Source of the DNA: Mageeibacillus sp. UBA1257
GTDB taxonomy: Bacteria > Bacillota > Clostridia > UBA1212 > UBA1257
Direction: 5' to 3'
DNA: 9,928 nt
Assembly: GCA_002308775.1 (NCBI GenBank)
Contig: DBVT01000131.1
Span: 1-9,928, forward strand
Shown in pieces: positions 5,649 through 9,928 of the stretch. Both the position numbers and the translations under genes were made by a program. Position 1 is the stretch's first letter. Every line of letters begins with the position of its first letter. Below the pieces are notes generated by a model. The model was not told where the DNA came from and searched no databases. It was given only the letters and a program-made list of their open reading frames with translations.

Positions 5649-7607
5649 ATGGGAGAAAAGAAAACATATTACATAACGACACCGATATATTATCCGAGCG
5701 ACAATCTGCACATAGGGCATGCCTATACGACGGTCGCGGCGGATGCGGAAGCGAGATACAGAAGACTGAAAGGCTGCGACGTGATGTTCCTCACCGGAAC
5801 TGACGAGCACGGCCAGAAGATCCAGAGAAAAGCAGAGAAAAAAGGCGTCACACCGAAGCAGTATGTAGACGGAATAGTCTCTAACATTAAATCGCTCTGG
5901 AAGCTTTTCGATATTTCCAACGACAAGTTCATCAGAACGACTGATGATTACCACCAGAAGGCAGTTCAGAAGATCTTCAAGAAGCTGTACGACAACGGAG
6001 ATATCTACAAGAGCGAATACGAAGGATGGTACTGCACGCCGTGCGAATCGTTCTGGACAGAGACGCAGGCAAAGGACGGAGTTTGCCCCGACTGCGGAAG
6101 AAAAGTGGAACGTATGAAAGAGGAGAGCTATTTCTTCAGGCTCTCGAAATACCAGGACAGGCTGATCGACTATATCGAGTCTCATCCTGATTTTATCCAG
6201 CCCGTCTCGCGTAAAAATGAGATGCTGAATAACTTCCTCCGCCCCGGACTCGAAGACCTCTGCGTGTCAAGAACGACTTTTAACTGGGGAATTCCCGTAA
6301 CTTTTGACGAAAAACACGTAGTTTACGTATGGGTAGACGCTCTTTCGAACTATATAAGCGCTCTCGGATACGGCAGCGACGACGATTCGAATTTCCGAAA
6401 ATTCTGGCCCGCAGACCTTCACCTCGTAGGAAAAGAGATAGTCAGATTCCACACTATCATCTGGCCTGCCATCCTGATGGCTCTCGATCTGCCCCTTCCG
6501 AAGCAGGTCTACGGACACGGCTGGCTCTTGATCGGCGATACTAAAATGTCGAAGTCAAGAGGCAACGTCGTGGACCCGGTCATTTTAATAAACAAATACG
6601 GCAGCGACGCGATAAGATACTTTTTGCTCAGGGAAGTGCCTTTCGGATCTGACGGATCTTTCACGAACGAAGCCCTGATAAACAGGATCAATTCAGACCT
6701 TGCGAACGACCTCGGGAACCTCGTATCGCGCTCAGTCTCGATGCAGATGAAATATTTCGGCGGAATAAACCCTGCTGAAGAAAAAGCCGGAGACATAGAC
6801 AGGGAAGTAAGATCGATGCTGACAAATCTTAAATCAGAAGTCGAAAACTACACCGAAACGCTCCAGTTCCCGGTCGCTCTTTCCGAGATCTGGAAGTGCG
6901 TTTCAAGGCTGAACAAATACATCGACGAGACTGCTCCGTGGGTGCTCGCAAAGGACGAATCGAGAAAAGACGAACTCGCGGCTGTAATGCATACGCTTCT
7001 TGAAGGCATCAGGATCATCGGTATCCTTCTCCTTCCGTTCATGCCGAAAACAGCTCCGGAAATACTGAAGCAGCTCGGCCTTGAGAATGACAAAGAAGCC
7101 TGCGATTGGGAATCGACAGACAAATGGGGCACATACAAACCGGGAACCGCAGTCGTAAAGGGCAATGTGCTTTTCCCGAGGATAGATGCGGCTAAAGACC
7201 TCGCCGAATTCGAAGCGATGAGTCTCGCTGCAAAAGAAAAGGCAGAAGCTGCGGCAAAAGCTCAGGAAGAGGAGAAAAACGAAGGTCTCATTTCGATAGA
7301 CGATTTCAGGAAGGTCTCGCTTCGCGTCGCAGTCGTAAAAACTGCCGAAAAAGTCGAGGGCTCGGATAAGCTTCTGAAGCTTTCCGTGAACGCCGGCGAC
7401 AGAGACCGCACGATCGTTTCGGGCATCGCAAAGCAGTATTCTCCCGAAGAGATCGTAGGAAAAAAGGTCATCCTCGTTTCGAATCTCGCACCGGCGAAAT
7501 TAAAAGGCATCGAGTCACAGGGCATGCTCCTCGCGGCCTCCTGCGGCAAAGAACTCTCCCTTATCACTGTCGACAAAGACATTCCGGAGGGAAGCACGGT
7601 ATCGTGA
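5649..7607 (+). CDS. metG: Methionine--tRNA ligase
   Basis: A 652-residue cytoplasmic class I aminoacyl-tRNA synthetase that joins methionine to tRNA(Met) using ATP. The HIGH motif is exact at 21-24 and KMSKS at 299-303. The zinc-binding insert has a single knuckle of four cysteines (C129, C132, C146, C149). The Rossmann catalytic domain fills about 5-360 and the alpha-helical anticodon-binding domain about 365-515. After a charged Ala/Glu/Lys-rich linker (about 518-545) comes a C-terminal tRNA-binding OB-fold domain (about 550-652, SLRVAVV, VSGIAKQYSPEE, NLAPAKLKGIESQGM), which gives dimerisation and tRNA affinity in related enzymes. AAAGGAG at 5632-5638 lies ten bases upstream. Only 38 bases separate it from the mutarotase-like gene, with no promoter, T-box or S-box visible, so it seems to depend on upstream transcription. 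A strong terminator follows. Confidence 0.97.
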   Translation: MGEKKTYYITTPIYYPSDNLHIGHAYTTVAADAEARYRRLKGCDVMFLTGTDEHGQKIQRKAEKKGVTPKQYVDGIVSNIKSLWKLFDISNDKFIRTTDDYHQKAVQKIFKKLYDNGDIYKSEYEGWYCTPCESFWTETQAKDGVCPDCGRKVERMKEESYFFRLSKYQDRLIDYIESHPDFIQPVSRKNEMLNNFLRPGLEDLCVSRTTFNWGIPVTFDEKHVVYVWVDALSNYISALGYGSDDDSNFRKFWPADLHLVGKEIVRFHTIIWPAILMALDLPLPKQVYGHGWLLIGDTKMSKSRGNVVDPVILINKYGSDAIRYFLLREVPFGSDGSFTNEALINRINSDLANDLGNLVSRSVSMQMKYFGGINPAEEKAGDIDREVRSMLTNLKSEVENYTETLQFPVALSEIWKCVSRLNKYIDETAPWVLAKDESRKDELAAVMHTLLEGIRIIGILLLPFMPKTAPEILKQLGLENDKEACDWESTDKWGTYKPGTAVVKGNVLFPRIDAAKDLAEFEAMSLAAKEKAEAAAKAQEEEKNEGLISIDDFRKVSLRVAVVKTAEKVEGSDKLLKLSVNAGDRDRTIVSGIAKQYSPEEIVGKKVILVSNLAPAKLKGIESQGMLLAASCGKELSLITVDKDIPEGSTVS

Positions 7608-7633
7608 GTTAAACTGTTATCACTGTAAAACGG

Positions 7634-7660
7634 ACCACCCGCCAGGCGGGTGGTTTTTCT
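7634..7660 (+). terminator. Intrinsic terminator after metG
   Basis: ACCACCCGC (7634-7642) and GCGGGTGGT (7646-7654) form a nine-base-pair, GC-rich stem with a CAG loop, followed by TTTTCTTT. It lies 27 bases after the metG stop and closes that transcription unit. It is one of the clearest regulatory signals in the window. Confidence 0.92.
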
Positions 7661-7664
7661 TTCT

Positions 7665-7714
7665 GAAAAAAATTTCAAAAACCTATTGACAATATCAAAA
7701 AGTAGTCGTACAAT
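7665..7714 (+). promoter_or_regulatory. Near-consensus promoter with A-rich upstream element for the TetR/symporter unit
   Basis: TTGACA (7686-7691), a 17-base spacer and TACAAT (7709-7714) make a near-perfect sigma-A promoter. An A-rich stretch (7665-7680) lies where an UP element would be. The expected start is near 7721, which leaves a leader of about 115 bases before the TetR gene. Such a strong promoter in front of a regulator suggests that it is normally held down by repression. Confidence 0.78.
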
Positions 7715-7725
7715 CATTTTAACAG
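7711..7725. promoter_or_regulatory. Possible second, degenerate operator over the -10 and start site
   Basis: CAATCATTTTAACAG agrees at 12 of 15 positions with one strand of the perfect palindrome 20 bases downstream (CTATCATTTTGATAG). It covers the end of the -10 and the expected start point, where a bound repressor would block RNA polymerase. The 20-base spacing places both sites on nearly the same face of the helix. The AT-rich setting makes chance similarity possible. Confidence 0.4.
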
Positions 7726-7728
7726 AAA

Positions 7729-7747
7729 AACTATCAAAATGATAGTT
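7729..7747. promoter_or_regulatory. 19-bp perfect palindrome, likely TetR-family operator
   Basis: AACTATCA AAA TGATAGTT has eight-base arms around a three-base centre. It lies about 8-26 bases after the expected start of the TetR transcript, and TetR-family proteins usually bind palindromes of this size next to their own genes. I infer that it is the operator for autoregulation and for control of the symporter. Confidence 0.6.
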
Positions 7748-7835
7748 AGACTCTCACAAAAGCGAAATAAATGCAAATTCAAAAGAGAACGCAAAAGTTC
7801 AAAGGTCGTTTTAAATAACTCATCGGAGGCAATCG

Positions 7836-8462
7836 ATGACATTAAAAGAAGCAAAGAAGGATTTTCTTGTGAACACGGCTCAGGAACTCTTCCTGGAGAA
7901 GAGTATCAGCGACGTGAGTATAAAGGACGTTGCGAAAAAAGCCGGGACAGGAGAAGCTACTATCTACCGTCATTTCGTTCATAAGAAAAATTTGGTGCTT
8001 GCGGTGGCGGAGAAGCTGCAAAAGGCGATATTTGACGATTATTTTTCCGCGCTGGAGGCAAAAACCGGTTACGAGTCCATAGAACGGTTTTTTGAAAACT
8101 ATGTGAGCCTTTTCAAAGAGAGAACGGAGCTTTTCAGATTCGTCAAGGATTTTGACGCTTACGCGATCTCTGAAGGCGGCATGAGGACTGATAATTATTC
8201 GCTCGGAATAGACAGATTCAAAAGCGCTTTTCTCGAAGCCTATGAAAGAGGCGTTAAAGACGGAAGCGTGAGAATAATAGAGGAGCCTGAGGTATTTTAC
8301 TTTTGCTCCGCGCACGCGATGCTCGAACTTTGTAAAAAGCTTTCGAGCGGCGAAACGATCGTTAAACAGGATGAGTCCCTGAAGGCGCTCTCGGAAATAG
8401 AAGCGCTCAAAGAGACCTTCCTTTATTTTCTTGCTCCCGCGCAAGACAAAAACTGCGGGTAA
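7836..8462 (+). CDS. TetR/AcrR-family transcriptional regulator
   Basis: A 208-residue DNA-binding protein expected to act as a dimer and, as usual for the family, to repress until a small ligand binds. Residues about 8-54 are the helix-turn-helix domain: FLVNTAQELFLEKS for helix 1, then VSIKDVAKKAG and the recognition helix region GEATIYRHFVHKKNLV (T42, Y44, H46, F47). Residues about 60-200 are an all-helical ligand and dimer domain too divergent to name a ligand. The start is fixed by GGAGG at 7825-7829, six bases before the ATG. The gene follows a strong promoter with a perfect palindrome and is followed by the sugar symporter gene after 42 bases. Control of that transporter, and of itself, is the natural inference; the ligand may be the transported sugar. 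Confidence 0.9.
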   Translation: MTLKEAKKDFLVNTAQELFLEKSISDVSIKDVAKKAGTGEATIYRHFVHKKNLVLAVAEKLQKAIFDDYFSALEAKTGYESIERFFENYVSLFKERTELFRFVKDFDAYAISEGGMRTDNYSLGIDRFKSAFLEAYERGVKDGSVRIIEEPEVFYFCSAHAMLELCKKLSSGETIVKQDESLKALSEIEALKETFLYFLAPAQDKNCG

Positions 8463-8469
8463 AATATTC

Positions 8470-8477
8470 AAGGAGGG
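8470..8477 (+). promoter_or_regulatory. Strong but distant Shine-Dalgarno for the symporter
   Basis: AAGGAGGG is the best ribosome-binding sequence in the window, but it ends 27 bases before the only sensible start codon of the symporter (8505). The usual distance is about 5-10 bases. A 17-base hairpin sits in the gap; if folded, it leaves ten bases of effective spacing. An alternative AUG at 8489, eleven bases away, opens only a three-codon frame. Confidence 0.7.
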
Positions 8478-8478
8478 C

Positions 8479-8495
8479 GCGGCATCAAATGCCGC
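8479..8495 (+). repeat. Perfect hairpin between Shine-Dalgarno and start codon
   Basis: GCGGCAT (8479-8485) pairs exactly with ATGCCGC (8489-8495) around a CAA loop. In RNA this seven-pair, GC-rich stem would hold the far Shine-Dalgarno near the symporter AUG, and would also bury the AUG of the three-codon frame at 8489. As DNA it could instead be an operator. It has no T run and so is not a terminator. Confidence 0.65.
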
Positions 8496-8500
8496 AATAA
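8489..8500 (+). other. Possible three-codon leader minigene (Met-Pro-Gln-stop)
   Basis: ATG CCG CAA TAA begins eleven bases after AAGGAGGG, a usable initiation spacing, and its stop codon ends four bases before the symporter ATG. Ribosomes could therefore start here, stop and restart on the symporter. It is too short to judge as a gene, and the stem that hides its start codon argues against steady use. Confidence 0.3.
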
Positions 8501-8504
8501 AACA

Positions 8505-9928
8505 ATGAAAAGACTATCAAAAAAACAGATGTGGATCTTCGCGATCGGTCAGCTCGGCTGGTCGATGCTGAGCGGCATCATCAGCGCATGGTTCGTAACA
8601 TTTTATCTTCCGACGCAGGCTGATATCAGTGAAAACGGAGCGCTCCAATACATCACACCGGGACTTGTCATTGGCGGATTTTTGACCGTTTTAGGCCTTA
8701 TAACTGCTCTTTCGAGGGTGTTTGACGCCGTTACGGACCCGCTGATCGCTTCGATGTCAGACAGAAGCAAAAACAAGAGAGGCAGACGCATACCTTTTAT
8801 GCAGTTTGCGGCGATACCGCTTTCGATCGTCACGGTTTTACTTTTCTGCGCGCCGGTTGAGAAAATAAGCGGCTGGAACGTAGCGTGGATATCTGTATTC
8901 ATCGTGCTCTTCTACCTGTTCATGACGATGTACTGCACGCCTTACAACGCGCTGATCTCTGAATTCGGTAAAACGCAGGACGACAGAATGTTCATCTCGA
9001 CTGCGATCTCCCTCACATATTTCGCCGGAACGATGCTTGCCTACACGCCTTTCGTTTTCGCGGGAGTTCTGAGAGGAGCAGGCACGAACTTTGCATGGAG
9101 CTACCGCATTTGCTTCATAGTTTTAGCCGTACTCGCATGCATCTTCATGCTTCTTCCCACATTCTTACTCAATGAAAAAGAATTTGTCGACACGAAGCCT
9201 TCGAACGTCAACATGTTCAAATCGCTCGGAGCTACATTCAAAAACAAAGATTTCCGCACGTTCGTATTCTCAGACATCATGTACTGGGTCGGACTCACGC
9301 TTTTCCAGACGGGACTTCCTTTCTTCGTAAAAGTTTCCATGAACATCAGCGAATCGTACACGATGATCTTCCTCGGCGGAATGACAGTCCTTTCGGCTGC
9401 TTTTTACCCGATCGTATCGAAGCTCGTAAAAAAATTCGGAAAGAAGAAACTCACTATCGCAGGTTTCCTCGGACTCGCTGTCGCATATGTTATAGCGGCT
9501 TTGATCGGCATCCTCGGAACAGCTGAGAACCCCGGACTGCTCGGAATCGGAACTATCCCCGGAGTTGTATTCGGCGCTGTCATTTGCGTTATCGCGGCGT
9601 TCCCGATGGCTCTGCTCGGAATCATTCCTCAGTCCATAGTCGCTGACGTTGCGGAAGCCGACGGCATCGTGACCGGTGAAAACAGAGAAGGAATGTTCTT
9701 CGCGGCTCGTACATTCGCCATGAAGTTCGGACAGTCTCTCGCAATGCTCGTATTCACATCTCTCGCGATCATCGGAACGACTCAGAACACAAACAGCAAC
9801 GACATCACTGCTTCAACTCTCGGTATGACGATAGTCGGTATCGTGGCAGTCGTATTCTGCGCTCTCGGTGCAGTCATCCTCGCTTTCTACAACGAGAAAA
9901 AGGTCATGAAAACCATCGAGAAAAAGCC
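8505..9928 (+). CDS. GPH-type sugar:cation symporter (MFS_2 family), 3' end outside the window
   Basis: An open frame of 474 codons with no stop before the window edge; family members usually have about 450-500 residues, so little is missing. It is a polytopic inner-membrane carrier of the glycoside-pentoside-hexuronide:cation symporter family, which moves sugars in with sodium or protons. The hallmark is FDAVTDPLIASMSDRS at 73-88 (D74, D78, D86), followed by KNKRGRRIPF, the loop between helices 2 and 3. Further signs are TPYNALISEF near 147-156, a central charged loop (about 220-245) and many Gly/Ala/Ile-rich helices. The first in-frame ATG, at 8505, was chosen; the next, at 8529, has no ribosome site and would cut into helix 1. 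It follows the TetR gene in one transcript. The sugar is not identifiable. Confidence 0.88.
   Translation, partial: MKRLSKKQMWIFAIGQLGWSMLSGIISAWFVTFYLPTQADISENGALQYITPGLVIGGFLTVLGLITALSRVFDAVTDPLIASMSDRSKNKRGRRIPFMQFAAIPLSIVTVLLFCAPVEKISGWNVAWISVFIVLFYLFMTMYCTPYNALISEFGKTQDDRMFISTAISLTYFAGTMLAYTPFVFAGVLRGAGTNFAWSYRICFIVLAVLACIFMLLPTFLLNEKEFVDTKPSNVNMFKSLGATFKNKDFRTFVFSDIMYWVGLTLFQTGLPFFVKVSMNISESYTMIFLGGMTVLSAAFYPIVSKLVKKFGKKKLTIAGFLGLAVAYVIAALIGILGTAENPGLLGIGTIPGVVFGAVICVIAAFPMALLGIIPQSIVADVAEADGIVTGENREGMFFAARTFAMKFGQSLAMLVFTSLAIIGTTQNTNSNDITASTLGMTIVGIVAVVFCALGAVILAFYNEKKVMKTIEKK

Noticed and set aside
4414..5682. Long minus-strand open frame of 422 codons opposite the mutarotase-like gene
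   Set aside because: The plus-strand frame has a clear family match, catalytic residues and a ribosome site. The minus frame gives a Cys/Arg/Ser/Phe-rich sequence with no recognisable domain, and crosses three real genes.
7739..7984. Small plus-strand frame in the TetR leader
   Set aside because: It has no ribosome site, starts inside the palindrome and runs out of frame into the TetR gene; its product is basic and without recognisable features.
7842..8471. Minus-strand open frame of 209 codons opposite the TetR gene
   Set aside because: It mirrors the TetR coding frame almost end to end and shows no family features, while the plus frame has a classic helix-turn-helix.
8479..8495. A second operator for the TetR protein
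   Set aside because: Its half-site (GCGGCAT) is unlike the palindrome at the TetR promoter (AACTATCA), so the same protein is unlikely to bind both. An operator for another protein is not excluded.
1..9928. CRISPR array, mobile element, phage or defence genes, tRNA or rRNA
   Set aside because: No regularly spaced repeats, transposase, integrase, terminal repeats, defence domains or tRNA-like cloverleaf were seen; the genes are metabolic, transport, regulatory or housekeeping.

Overview
The window looks like chromosome from an anaerobic, carbohydrate-degrading member of the Firmicutes, probably class Clostridia. The support is strong AAGGAG/GGAGG ribosome sites, sigma-A type promoters, a stand-alone ECF transporter S component, a Clostridia-style secreted glycosidase with a copper-amine-oxidase-N stalk domain, and a methionyl-tRNA synthetase with a C-terminal tRNA-binding domain. 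Genus and species cannot be read from this sequence. No phage, insertion sequence, CRISPR, rRNA or tRNA was found.

Layout. Positions 1-104 are non-coding and hold a 14-bp palindrome and an imperfect hairpin. A secreted, membrane-anchored glycoside hydrolase of the GH-A clan lies on the minus strand (105-1940). It is divided from the rest by a compact divergent promoter region (1941-2066) in which two identical extended -10 elements face away from each other as an inverted repeat. On the plus strand follow a D-2-hydroxyacid dehydrogenase (2067-3071) and a sugar phosphate isomerase/epimerase-like TIM barrel (3105-3872). A near-consensus promoter overlaps the stop codon of the latter, and a terminator-like hairpin follows at once. 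It leads a second unit: ECF S component (3992-4549), aldose-1-epimerase-like protein (4567-5610) and metG (5649-7607), closed by a strong intrinsic terminator. A third unit starts at another near-consensus promoter carrying a perfect palindrome. It encodes a TetR-family regulator (7836-8462) and a GPH-type sugar:cation symporter (8505 to the window end, 3' end missing).

Working together (inference). The outer glycosidase would release sugars from a plant or host glycan. The symporter could import them under control of the TetR protein. The mutarotase-like protein, TIM-barrel isomerase and hydroxyacid dehydrogenase fit conversion or oxidation of an unusual sugar or sugar acid. The ECF S component probably imports a vitamin and is not clearly part of this pathway; metG is a housekeeping gene riding in the same transcript.

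No wholly new system is evident. The most interesting signals are regulatory: a hairpin lying exactly between a distant Shine-Dalgarno and the symporter start codon (with a 3-codon minigene inside it), a terminator-like hairpin directly after a strong promoter ahead of the ECF gene, and the mirrored extended -10 promoters.
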